Positions 18,369 to 27,500 of a stretch of 64,000 bases of DNA are shown piece after piece. Within the stretch, counting starts at the first letter, position 1. The number at the start of each line of letters is the position of its first letter. The notes beneath the pieces are model-generated. The model was not told the origin of the DNA. It ran no database searches and worked only from the letters and a program-made list of their open reading frames with translations. A program made the translations under genes and the position numbers. The stretch is from Polaribacter septentrionalilitoris (lineage in GTDB: Bacteria > Bacteroidota > Bacteroidia > Flavobacteriales > Flavobacteriaceae), in the NCBI RefSeq assembly GCF_009832745.1, contig NZ_VRMJ01000042.1:124001-188000 (forward strand), in the 5' to 3' direction.

Positions 18369-18989
18369 ATGAGTAAAATAAAAAATATAGTATTCGATTT
18401 AGGTGGTGTGATTATGAATTTGGATGTACCAAAAACAATTAAGGCATTACATAAAATAGGTATAGAAAAAATTGTCAATAACACTGGGCACAATTACCAT
18501 CATTCTTTTTTTTATGATTTTGAAGTTGGTGATATTTCAGAAGAACAATTTTTAGAATCTCTACAGAAACTATCAAAGAAAAAAATGACTTTTTTAGAAA
18601 TAAAAGAAGCTTGGAATGCGATGATATTAGATATTCCCGAATATAGAATTGATTTTCTTAAAGATTTAAAAGAAGAATATAATTTATTCTTATTGAGTAA
18701 TACCAATAGTATTCATCAATTCAAATATTTGTCTGAATTTAATCAGAAATACAACTATTCATTCAATAATTTATTTCAAAGAGCATATTATTCACATGAA
18801 ATAGGTTTAAGAAAACCAGACAAAAAAGTATATGAATTTGTTTTAAAAGACAGCAACTTAAAAGCATCAGAAACACTTTTCATAGATGATTCTCTAACAA
18901 ACATTAAAGCTGCTCAAAAAACGGGTATCAATAGCTTTCATATAGTTAATTATAATATTTCGGATTGTTTAGACAAATTAAAAAAATAA
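18369..18989 (+). CDS. HAD-IA phosphatase, YihX-like
   Basis: A 206-residue haloacid-dehalogenase hydrolase. Motif I is VFDLGGVIMNLD, with the second Asp of the classical DxD replaced by Gly, as in the YihX group. Motif II is LLSNTN, the lysine motif is in GLRKPDKKVYE, and motif III is LFIDDSLTNIKAA. E. coli YihX dephosphorylates alpha-glucose-1-phosphate. Placement next to galE and galT makes glucose-1-phosphate, the GalT product, an attractive substrate, but this is inferred. It lies 4 bp after the transporter gene, with galE following directly. Confidence 0.75.
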   Translation: MSKIKNIVFDLGGVIMNLDVPKTIKALHKIGIEKIVNNTGHNYHHSFFYDFEVGDISEEQFLESLQKLSKKKMTFLEIKEAWNAMILDIPEYRIDFLKDLKEEYNLFLLSNTNSIHQFKYLSEFNQKYNYSFNNLFQRAYYSHEIGLRKPDKKVYEFVLKDSNLKASETLFIDDSLTNIKAAQKTGINSFHIVNYNISDCLDKLKK

Positions 18990-20018
18990 ATGAAAAATAA
19001 AATATTAGTAACTGGTGGTTGTGGTTACATAGGATCTCATACTGTTGTGCAACTAATTGAAAATAATTTTGAAGTAACAATATTAGATAATCTCTCTAAT
19101 TCTCAAGAAAATGTAATTGATAGTATTAAAGAAATTACAGGAAGAAAACCTTATTTCTTAAAATGTGATTTAAAAAACCTAAAACATTTAGAGAATATTC
19201 TAAAATATCATAAAGGTTTTGATGCAATTATTCATTTTGCAGCGCATAAAGCAGTTGGTGAGTCCGTACAAAATCCATTAATGTATTATCAGAATAACCT
19301 AACAGGTTTAATTAATTTATTAGCCTCTGCTAAAAAATACAAAATAGATAACTTAATTTTTTCTTCATCAGCAACGGTTTATGGCAAGCCAAAATCTTTA
19401 CCCATATCAGAAAAAAATAAAACACAAAGACCATCATCTCCTTATGGGAATTCAAAAAAAGTTGCTGAAGAAATCATAGAAGATCTTGCTGCAGCTTCTA
19501 AAGACTTTTCAGCAATATCACTTCGTTACTTCAACCCAATTGGTGCACATAAATCGGGTTTAATTGGCGAACTTCCAACAGGCATCCCTAATAATTTAAT
19601 GCCATACATTACACAAACTGCAATTGGTTTAAGAGAAAAATTAATGGTTTATGGAAATGACTACCCTACTAAAGATGGCACACCAATAAGAGATTATATT
19701 CACGTAGAAGATTTAGCAGATGCACACGTAAAAGCGTTAAGTAGATTGCTAAATAAAAATCAGGAATCCAATTTTGAAGTAATGAATTTAGGAACAGGTA
19801 ATGGGTTTTCTGTTTTAGAAGTAATCAAAACTTTTGAAGAAGTAACACAACAAAAATTGAATTATGAGATTACACAAAGAAGAGCTGGAGATGTACCTGA
19901 ATTATATGCTGATGCAAAACTAGCAGAAGAAAAACTGAATTGGAAAGCAGATAGAACGCTAGATGAGATGATTAAATCTTCTTGGGTATGGGAACAAAAA
20001 GCAAGAAAACAATCTTAA
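18990..20018 (+). CDS. galE: UDP-glucose 4-epimerase
   Basis: A 342-residue extended short-chain dehydrogenase. It has the NAD-binding TGGCGYIGSHTVVQL (about 7-21), IHFAAHKAVGES, the Ser-Tyr-Lys set SSSATVYG with YGNSKK, and RYFNPIGAH. GalE interconverts UDP-galactose and UDP-glucose in the cytoplasm. Its ATG directly follows the HAD stop codon. Together with GalT it would regenerate the UDP-sugar needed to turn galactose-1-phosphate into glucose-1-phosphate. Length is normal for the family. Confidence 0.93.
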   Translation: MKNKILVTGGCGYIGSHTVVQLIENNFEVTILDNLSNSQENVIDSIKEITGRKPYFLKCDLKNLKHLENILKYHKGFDAIIHFAAHKAVGESVQNPLMYYQNNLTGLINLLASAKKYKIDNLIFSSSATVYGKPKSLPISEKNKTQRPSSPYGNSKKVAEEIIEDLAAASKDFSAISLRYFNPIGAHKSGLIGELPTGIPNNLMPYITQTAIGLREKLMVYGNDYPTKDGTPIRDYIHVEDLADAHVKALSRLLNKNQESNFEVMNLGTGNGFSVLEVIKTFEEVTQQKLNYEITQRRAGDVPELYADAKLAEEKLNWKADRTLDEMIKSSWVWEQKARKQS

Positions 20019-20027
20019 AAAATAAAT

Positions 20028-21053
20028 ATGAATTCATTATTAGACAAAACACACATTAGAAAAAACATACTAACTGGTGAAGAGGTATTGGTTTCACCTC
20101 ACAGAACCAAAAGACCTTGGCAAGGAAAAGTAGAAAAAAATGAAGTTTTAAATAAAACTGCTTATGATGAAAATTGTTATTTATGTCCAACTAATAAAAG
20201 AGCTGGTGGTCAAATAACGCCTAACTATAAAAACACCTATGTTTTTGAAAATGATTTTGCAGCAATACTTCCAGAATCAAATACTCAAAAATTAAAAAAC
20301 GGATTATTAGAAGCACATTCAGAAAGAGGAATTTGTAAAGTGATTTGTTTTTCGCCAAATCATTCTTTAACACTTGCTAAAATGACAATTGATGAAATTG
20401 TTCAAGTCATTTTAACTTGGCAAAAAGAGTTCAAAGAATTAGCTGAAAAAGAGTTTATAAATTCTGTACAAATATTTGAAAATAGAGGTGAAATTATGGG
20501 ATGCAGTAATCCTCATCCTCACGGACAAATTTGGGCACAAGAAACAATTCCAGTTGAAATAAAAAAGAAAACATCAAATTTCTTAAACTACTATAAAAAA
20601 AATAACACATCAATATTAGAAGACTATAGTAAACAAGAATTATCAGTAGGGAAAAGAGTTGTTTATGAAAATGCAGACTTTATAATAGTGGTTCCTTTTT
20701 GGGCAGTTTGGCCTTATGAAACGATGATTATTCCAAAAGAGAAAGCAAAGAATATTTTACAAATGAATGAAAATAAGATTGTAAACTTTGCGAAAGCAAT
20801 AAAAACAATTACTACTATTTATGATAAAGTCTTTGATGTGTCTTTCCCTTATTCTGCAGGTATTCATCAAGCACCTACTGATAAAGAAAACTATGATAGT
20901 TGGCATTGGCATATGAGTTTTTATCCTCCCCTATTGCGTTCTGCTTCAGTAAAAAAATTTATGGTAGGTTATGAAATGTTTGCAATGCCACAAAGAGATA
21001 TAACTCCAGAAATGGCTGCTAATTTATTAAAAGAAATTGCCGATATCAGTTAA
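20028..21053 (+). CDS. galT: Galactose-1-phosphate uridylyltransferase
   Basis: A 341-residue HIT-superfamily transferase that converts galactose-1-phosphate plus UDP-glucose to glucose-1-phosphate plus UDP-galactose. The active-site motif NPHPHGQIW is present, with CYLCPTNKRAGG as a possible zinc site near residue 50 and WHWHMSFYPPL near the end. The N-terminal HRTKRPWQG is typical. It is the last gene of the metabolic operon, 9 bp after galE and followed by a strong terminator. No galactokinase (galK) or mutarotase gene accompanies it. Confidence 0.93.
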   Translation: MNSLLDKTHIRKNILTGEEVLVSPHRTKRPWQGKVEKNEVLNKTAYDENCYLCPTNKRAGGQITPNYKNTYVFENDFAAILPESNTQKLKNGLLEAHSERGICKVICFSPNHSLTLAKMTIDEIVQVILTWQKEFKELAEKEFINSVQIFENRGEIMGCSNPHPHGQIWAQETIPVEIKKKTSNFLNYYKKNNTSILEDYSKQELSVGKRVVYENADFIIVVPFWAVWPYETMIIPKEKAKNILQMNENKIVNFAKAIKTITTIYDKVFDVSFPYSAGIHQAPTDKENYDSWHWHMSFYPPLLRSASVKKFMVGYEMFAMPQRDITPEMAANLLKEIADIS

Positions 21054-21082
21054 TAAAAACGTACAATATTAATATTTTAAAA

Positions 21083-21115
21083 AAAAGATATAGCAGCAGC
21101 TATGTCTTTTTTTTT
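21083..21115 (+). terminator. Terminator after galT
   Basis: AAAAGATATAGC (21083-21094) pairs with GCTATGTCTTTT (21099-21110) through one G-T wobble and a 4-nt loop, followed by a long T run. It ends the uptake/metabolism operon and separates it from the RteC module. Confidence 0.85.
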
Positions 21116-21175
21116 GCTAAAGAAATAATGATGAAAATATAAAAAAAAAGAAAAAACCTAAATAATTGCAAGAAA

Positions 21176-22018
21176 ATGAAAAAAAGTATTCCTCTAGTTG
21201 AACAGTATTATGTTCAGCAAAAAAAACACGCAGAAAAAAAAATACCCGAAACTGAAAAACTAAATCTTCAGTTAGAATTAGCCAAAGAAGTCTTGAACGA
21301 TTTAAGAGTTTACATTAGAACTAATAAGTTTAAAGATAGTGATGAAGAAATAGATTTTTTTAAAAATATAAAACCCAACATCTATGCTGATTTTATTTTT
21401 TACAATAGTCTATTAAAGTATCACGTAAACAAACCAAATACAACAAATTCAATACTTAAAAATTATTTCAAAAACGAACTAAAAAAGTTAGAATCCAAGA
21501 AACGTAGAAATTTAAAGTTTTATCAATATTACAAACATAATAGTGCTTTTTTAGATCATGTATATTTCTTAAGAGAAAACAAACAACTAGATTTATTTTC
21601 TGCAGACCTATCCATTCATATAGATTCAGAATTTTACACAAGTCATGATACCTTAGCTGCAGAAGTAATTACTTACGATTTATTGACAAATTTTTACAAA
21701 ACAGAAATAAATAAATTAAAGGAAGTTGCATCTAGTAAAACCAAAAATATCAAATCAAAAAGCCCTTTAAATTGGACAGCCTCCAAAACAGATTTAATTG
21801 AATTAATTTATGCATTAAAAATTTCTGGTGCAGTAAATACAGGGCATATAAACACAAAAGAACTAGTAACTATTTTTTCCTCTTTATTCAACATAGATGT
21901 GTCAAATTATTATAAAACATACTCAGAAATTAAGAATAGAAATACAGAAAGATCAAAGTTTTTAAATAGATTATTGCAAGATTTTGAAGCAAAATTAGAA
22001 TATGATGATGGCATCTAA
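21176..22018 (+). CDS. rteC: RteC-domain protein (mobile-element regulator)
   Basis: A 280-residue protein. The C-terminal third (LNWTASKTDLIELIYALKIS, VNTGHINTKEL, SKFLNRLLQDFEAKL) matches the RteC family, named for the regulator that activates excision of Bacteroides element CTnDOT. The N-terminal part is charged and helical. No DNA-binding motif is obvious by eye. It opens the maintenance module and is followed by the inverted repeats at 22033-22147. A role in excision or transfer control is inferred from the family. Confidence 0.82.
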   Translation: MKKSIPLVEQYYVQQKKHAEKKIPETEKLNLQLELAKEVLNDLRVYIRTNKFKDSDEEIDFFKNIKPNIYADFIFYNSLLKYHVNKPNTTNSILKNYFKNELKKLESKKRRNLKFYQYYKHNSAFLDHVYFLRENKQLDLFSADLSIHIDSEFYTSHDTLAAEVITYDLLTNFYKTEINKLKEVASSKTKNIKSKSPLNWTASKTDLIELIYALKISGAVNTGHINTKELVTIFSSLFNIDVSNYYKTYSEIKNRNTERSKFLNRLLQDFEAKLEYDDGI

Positions 22019-22032
22019 ACACGTAACCTCCT

Positions 22033-22147
22033 CGTAACTACGAAAACATTATTTTCAGAATAGTAAAGTCTCATTTCTTACCAAAACGCAACAAAAAACA
22101 AGATAATAATAGTAGAAAAAGACAAATAAAAACTTTTCGTAGTTACG
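22033..22147. repeat. Long-spaced 14-bp inverted repeat downstream of rteC
   Basis: CGTAACTACGAAAA at 22033-22046 recurs as its exact reverse complement at 22134-22147, with 87 bp between. The pair lies in the 306-bp gap between rteC and the next gene. Such a structure could be an origin of transfer or replication or a regulator site; no function is demonstrated. Confidence 0.55.
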
Positions 22148-22259
22148 TCCAACTAACGTAATGAATCTAAAAATTCTTCTGAAGTTTGCCAGCGAAAGTC
22201 AAACCAACGGTTCACGAACTCATTTATTTAATAATATAAAAGTCGTGAGCTAAATCAAT

Positions 22260-22307
22260 AAGAAGAAGTTACTAATAATGTTGGGGAACATTCGGTAGCT
22301 TCTTCTT
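22260..22307 (+). promoter_or_regulatory. Large stem-loop in the leader of the HTH gene
   Basis: AAGAAGAAGTTAC (from 22260) pairs with GTAGCTTCTTCTT (ending 22307) through 13 positions with one G-T wobble. Inside is a second perfect stem AATGTT-GGGG-AACATT. It ends 17 bp before the start codon at 22325. A leader hairpin here may control translation or transcription of the HTH protein. Confidence 0.55.
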
Positions 22308-22324
22308 TTAAAAATCGTTTACAA

Positions 22325-22603
22325 ATGCCAACATCAATTATCACTACAGAAGATTTAAGAGAATTCAAAGAAGAATTATTAGAAGACATCAAAGCAATGA
22401 TCAATCATCAATCTGGCTTTGCTCCTAAAAAATGGTTAAAATCTCCTGAAGTCAGAGATTTATTAAGCATCTCTCCAGGAACTTTACAAAACTTAAGAAT
22501 AAATGGCACACTCCCCTACTCTAAAGTTGGGGGTGTAATCTATTATGATTATGAAGAAATTCAAAAAGTATTAGAAGAAAATCGCATTCATAATAAATTT
22601 TAA
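22325..22603 (+). CDS. Small helix-turn-helix protein (HTH_17 / excisionase-like)
   Basis: A 92-residue protein. The C-terminal half has a winged helix-turn-helix: WLKSPEVRDLLSISPGTLQNLRINGTLPYSKVGGVIYYDYEEIQKVL, the pattern of MerR-like excisionase/HTH_17 proteins. The N-terminal 35 residues look like a coiled coil. In related Bacteroidota mobile elements such proteins follow rteC and act as directionality or transcription factors. It is preceded by the large stem-loop at 22260-22307. Confidence 0.75.
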   Translation: MPTSIITTEDLREFKEELLEDIKAMINHQSGFAPKKWLKSPEVRDLLSISPGTLQNLRINGTLPYSKVGGVIYYDYEEIQKVLEENRIHNKF

Positions 22604-22676
22604 CTGTCACTTCGAGTGATTTTAATGTCATATTGCGCATAGCGGAATGCGACAGTAAAATTGTATCGAGAAGTCT
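22604..22676. repeat. REP-like palindromic repeat
   Basis: Starting right after the HTH stop codon, this 73-bp segment has nested complementary parts: an outer CACTTCGA.../TCGAGAAGT pair and an inner TGTC...GACA pair. Related TTCGAG/TCGAGAA palindromes recur at 23284, 23391 and 25187, all on this part of the island. It resembles intergenic REP-type repeats of Flavobacteriia. Confidence 0.5.
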
Positions 22677-22681
22677 ATGCT

Positions 22682-23383
22682 ATGCAAAACGTAAATTTTA
22701 TAAAACACCTAAAAGGTGTATTTCTTCAATTCTCTAAAGACAATCGTTTAAACCCAACGCACATTAGTTTATATGTAGCACTTTTTCAAATATGGAACAA
22801 CAATCGATTTGTAGAGGTCTTTTATATCAATCGTGAAGAAGTAATGCGGTTTTCAAAAATTGGTTCTAAATCAACCTATCACAAATGTATTAAAGACTTA
22901 AGTCATTGGAAATATATCGTTTATTATCCTTCACACAATCCATACAAAGGCAGTAAAATCAAGATGTTCAAATTCGAGACAAGTACTGGACAAGCTCTGG
23001 TACACAACAATACCAATATCGAGACAAGCAGTGGACAAGCACTGGTATCTATTAATAAACATATACAAACTAATAGAAACAATAAAAACATAGCTAAACT
23101 AGACCAGCCAAAAAATGAAAAAGAAGTAATTGCTTTTTTCAAAAAAGAAAAATGGCCAGAAATAGAAGCAAAAAAATTTTACAATCACTATCAAGGAATT
23201 GGTTGGAAAGTCGGTGGCAAAACAAAAATTGTCAATTGGCAAGCAACAGCTAAAAATTGGATGCTCAAAGCCGAAGAAATTTTGTCAGTTCGAGCGCAGT
23301 CGAGAACAAACCAAAAAGCAGATAGCCAAAACAGGGACAACCTCAAAACAACCAAAAACAAAAATTACAATGAACCACTCTGA
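22682..23383 (+). CDS. DnaD-like / replication-associated protein of the mobile element
   Basis: About 233 residues from ATG 22682 (MQNVNFIKHLKG). An upstream in-frame TTG at 22661 lies within the REP-like repeat and is unlikely. The N-terminal half looks like a winged helix found in plasmid or phage replication initiators (NPTHISLYVALFQIWNNN, then INREEVMRFSKIGSKSTYHKCIKDL). The C-terminal part has KKFYNHYQGIGWKVGGKTKI and WQATAKNWM, as in DnaD-domain proteins. The last 25 residues are low-complexity and partly encoded by a palindromic repeat. With the DnaC-like ATPase at 23746 it suggests an element-encoded primosome. Confidence 0.6.
   Translation: MQNVNFIKHLKGVFLQFSKDNRLNPTHISLYVALFQIWNNNRFVEVFYINREEVMRFSKIGSKSTYHKCIKDLSHWKYIVYYPSHNPYKGSKIKMFKFETSTGQALVHNNTNIETSSGQALVSINKHIQTNRNNKNIAKLDQPKNEKEVIAFFKKEKWPEIEAKKFYNHYQGIGWKVGGKTKIVNWQATAKNWMLKAEEILSVRAQSRTNQKADSQNRDNLKTTKNKNYNEPL
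23284..23307. repeat. REP-like palindrome inside the DnaD-like gene
   Basis: A short palindrome with arms GTTCGA and TCGAGAAC sits in the 3' part of the coding region and is read through as SVRAQSRT. It is of the same TTCGAG/TCGAGAA type as the repeat at 22604. It suggests recent repeat insertion at a tolerant C-terminal tail. Confidence 0.5.
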
Positions 23384-23745
23384 CTCAAAGTGTCACTCTG
23401 AGCTTGTCGAAGAGTCTCATTAAATTGAAGATAGAATCTATAACCCTGTGTTTTGAGGTAGAGAATCCCTTCCTCTCTGCAAATTGACGATAAAATAAAA
23501 AGAAATGAACAACCAAAAATCTAATAAATACAAAATGAATTCGCAATTTAAACCCGCCATAGGATTTACAGACGAGTGTCAATAGTTTGAAAATGACGGC
23601 AAAAATAAAAGCTGTTTGAGCATAGCGAGTTCTTTTATTTTCGGAATTGAAAACGAGATTGACCGTCGAAAATCCAAGGCTAGATTTTTTGAATACTTTT
23701 TCATCAATGGAAAAAGTATTAGAGAAAAAAGAATTAGAATAAAAA
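23384..23745 (+). other. Gene-free segment with palindromes ahead of the DnaC-like gene
   Basis: No convincing gene lies in these 362 bp. A further REP-like palindrome (ACTCT...AGAGT) is at 23391-23420. A 26-codon reading frame at 23505-23585 is too short to support alone. AAAATAAAAG (23602-23611) pairs exactly with CTTTTATTTT (23632-23641), and AATACTTTTTC (23692-23702) pairs exactly with GAAAAAGTATT (23710-23720). Hairpins just upstream of a helicase-loader-like gene fit a replication or transfer origin; function is inferred. Confidence 0.5.
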
Positions 23746-24408
23746 ATGAAAATAGAATCACCACATATCATAACCGAAGGTAGTGTCCAATACCAATTAG
23801 GAGTACTAAAAGGTAATACCATTCACTACGATTTCCAAAAAATCCTAATCTATTTAGAAACAAAAGGGAAACTACAATTTGGTAAAAACTTCAAAATATA
23901 TCCAGAAGATGAAGTAATTTTACACAAACTATGTGTCTATTTCATTCGTGATTTTGAAACTTGTAGAAAATTAAAAATAGATCCAAATAAAGGTATTTTA
24001 CTATCCGGTCCAGTAGGTTGTGGTAAAACAAGTTTAATGAAATTATTGCCATTTATTGTGCCTCATCAAAGTAAACATAGTGTAGTCGCTGCAAGAAACA
24101 TCACATTTAATTTTAATAAAAGCGGATTTAAAATTATTGAAGATTATGGAAATAATGGTTTTTATTGTTTTGATGATTTAGGTGTAGAAATCACAGGAAG
24201 ACACTTTGGTAAAGATTGCAATGTTATGGGTGAAATTTTGTTGTCTCGTTACGATTTATTCTTAAAAAATAAAGTAAGAACGCATGCAACTACCAATTTA
24301 AATGCACAAGAATTAGAAAACAGGTATGGTAACAGAGTACGTTCAAGAATGCGTCAATTATTTAATTTGATAGCTTTTGATAAAACCACTAGTGATAAAA
24401 GGAAGTAA
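23746..24408 (+). CDS. DnaC/IstB-like AAA+ ATPase (helicase loader)
   Basis: A 220-residue P-loop ATPase. Walker A is GPVGCGKTS (about 88-96), Walker B is YCFDDLG (about 143-149), and ATTNLNAQELENRYGNRVRSRM contains a sensor-1 Asn and arginine-finger region as in DnaC/IstB proteins. Such proteins load a replicative helicase or assist transposition. No transposase neighbour is present, so a replication role with the DnaD-like protein at 22682 is more likely. Length fits the family. Confidence 0.78.
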   Translation: MKIESPHIITEGSVQYQLGVLKGNTIHYDFQKILIYLETKGKLQFGKNFKIYPEDEVILHKLCVYFIRDFETCRKLKIDPNKGILLSGPVGCGKTSLMKLLPFIVPHQSKHSVVAARNITFNFNKSGFKIIEDYGNNGFYCFDDLGVEITGRHFGKDCNVMGEILLSRYDLFLKNKVRTHATTNLNAQELENRYGNRVRSRMRQLFNLIAFDKTTSDKRK

Positions 24409-24513
24409 AAAAAGAGAAACTCCTTCAATTTTAATAAAATTCAATTGTGTTTATCTGGTATTGTAATGATATAATTTCTATTTTTAGAGTTCAAAAAAAA
24501 TTGCCGCGAATAA

Positions 24514-27500
24514 ATGTCACTATATCAAACATCAGTATTAAAAAGTTATATCAACTTACAAGAAGATGCTGTTATAGAAAAAGCCTATAAAAAATATGTC
24601 AAGTATTTTTTAAATCCTACCATTCAAGAAAACATAAGAAGTTCTAAAGAAGAAGAATATCAAGGTATTTTTTTAACAGAACTGTTTGTCAATATTTTAG
24701 ACTATACCCTAAAACCAAAAGCCGATTTTAATTTAGTAGCCGAGTATAAAAATCAAACCAATTCTAGAAAAGCAGATGGTGCAATATTAAACAACGATAT
24801 TGCTCTAGGAGTTATAGAATTAAAAGGCACAAAAACCAAAGACTTAGAAAGTATTCGCAAACAAGCCTTTGATTATAAAGCCAATCAAAAAGGATGTGTA
24901 TATGTAATTACATCTAACTTTGAGAAGTTACGTTTTTATATCAATGATGCCACAGAGTTTGAGGAGTTTAATTTATTTGAACTCACCAAAGAACGTTTTC
25001 AACTCTTCTATTTATGCTTACAGAAAGACAATATCATCAACAATGTTCCTTTAAAAATTAAAGAAGCATCTATAGTACAAGAAGAAAAAATAACCAAAGA
25101 CTTCTACAAAGATTATTCACTCTTTAAAAGAGAATTATACAGAGATTTGGTAAAACAAAATGCCAAACGTTTAAAAAGTTCAACTGTCTCTTCGAGCATT
25201 GGTTCTAATGAAAAGAAAGTTTCGTTAGGAGCAGCCAACGAAGTTGTCGAGAAGTCTATAGAACAACAAGCAGAAAGTTTAAAACTAGAAAAAAACGTAA
25301 AGCTAACCCTCTTTAAAAAATCACAAAAATTAATAGACCGTTTTCTGTTTATATTCTTTGCAGAAGACCGAAGTTTACTACCTGCAAATAGCACCCAACA
25401 AATATTAGACAAATGGAAAGATGATGTAGATTTTGGTGACGACAGACCACTATACACCCTATTCAAACAATACTTTAAATTCTTAGACCAAGGAAGACAA
25501 GGCACAAAAAGTAGAGGCGAAATATACGCTTATAATGGCGGTTTATTTAAAGAAGACACCTTGTTAGATGGTTTAGAAATTGATAGTGATTTACTCTACA
25601 AACACACCCACAAATTAGCAGGTTACGATTTCGAAAGTCAAGTAGATGTAAATATTCTAGGACACATTTTTGAAAATTCCCTTAATGAAATAGAAAGCGT
25701 AAATGCAGAAATTGAAGGTGCAGATTTCGACAAGCAAAAAAGCAAACGTAAAAAAGACGGAGTATTCTACACACCCAAATACATTACCAAATACATTGTA
25801 GAAAATACGGTTGGTAAACTCTGTACAGAAAAGAAAGTTGAGTTAGGCATAAAAGAAGAAGAGTATTTTAAAGGACGTAAAAACAGAAATAAATCAACCA
25901 TTTCAAAATTAGTTACGCTATTAGATGACTATAGAGATTGGATCTTACAACTCACTATTTGCGACCCTGCTTGTGGTTCTGGTGCTTTTTTAAACCAAGC
26001 TTTAAACTTTTTAATTGCAGAACACACCTATATAGATGAACTAAAAACAAAAGTTTTAGGTGGTGGTTTACAGTTTCCAGACATTGAAAATACCATATTA
26101 GAAAACAACATTTTTGGGGTAGATTTAAACGAAGAATCTGTAGAAATTGCCAAACTATCTTTATGGTTACGTACAGCACAACCAAGACGTAAATTAAACG
26201 ATTTAAGTAGCAATATAAAATGTGGTAATTCTTTAATAGATAGCAAAACAGTTGCTGGCAATAAAGCCTTTCATTGGGAAACACAATTCCCACAAGTATT
26301 TGAAAAAGGTGGTTTTGATGTGGTGATTGGGAATCCTCCTTATGTAAGGCAAGAATTGTTTAAAGAGATTAAACCATTTTTAGAAAAAAATTATAAATGC
26401 TATAATAGCATTGCAGATTTGTATACTTACTTTATTGAAAAAGGAATTAATTTAATGAATGAAAATGGTTTGTTTTCATTTATTCTGCCAAATAAGTTTT
26501 TAAAAGCTACTTATGGTAAAAACATAAGAAAAGTAATAAAAGAAGATGCGAATTTAGAATTGTTATTAGATTTTGATGATTATCCTGTTTTTGCTGATGC
26601 TACAACATACCCCATAATTTATGTTTTAAATAAAAAATCAAATGACAAAGCTAAAACCTTTTTTTATTCTGAAATCAACAAAAGAGATAATACAAGTGAC
26701 CCCATAAATACTTTAGAAATTAAAAAATATAAAGTTTCAGTAGAATCATTGAAAGTAGAAATGTGGAATTTTATTAATCTAAAAAAATCTGCGTTATTAA
26801 AAAAAATAGAAAGCAAATCAACAATTTTAAAAGATTTAGTTGATAACAAAATATTTGCAGGAATAGCATCAGGTAAGAATGACGTATTTATAGTCAAAGA
26901 TTTAAGTCCATTTAATAACGATTTCAAAGCAAAAGAGAAGTTAAAATTAATACTTGGGGGTAGTGAAATTTCCAGATATAATATCAACCCAGTTGATAAT
27001 CACATTGTATTCATTCCTTGGGATTATGATTTAAATTATTCAGAATCAATTAAAGAATACTTGATAAGTAACAAAAAAGGACTTGAAAAAAGACCAGAAG
27101 TAAAATCAGGTAGATTTAATTGGTGGTGTTTAAGCAGATATGGTAGTAACAATTCTCATCTTTTAAATGAACCCAAAATAATAGCTCCTTTTATAAATAA
27201 TAAATGTAATTTCTATTTGGATGAATCAGGAGAAATTTATCTTCAAAAAAATAGTATGTTTATTTCATCTGGTTCAAAATCATTATTAGCTTATTTAAAT
27301 TCAAAAATTTCATTTTTTTATCTTTCAAATGTTTGCACAACATTACAAGGAGGTTATTATGACTTTAGAAGAGATAAAATACAATTATTACCTGTTCCTC
27401 AAAACTTAAAAAATAAAGAAGCTTTTTTTATTGAAAAAACAGATTTTATTTCTGATAGTTATAAACTATTAAACAGAACAAAAAACAAATTTAAAAACTA

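Noticed and set aside
23385-23822. A 145-codon minus-strand frame over the gap before the DnaC-like gene
   Set aside because: It spans REP-like repeats and hairpins and overlaps the start of the ATPase gene. Its Phe/Leu-rich reading is typical of the antisense of AT-rich DNA.
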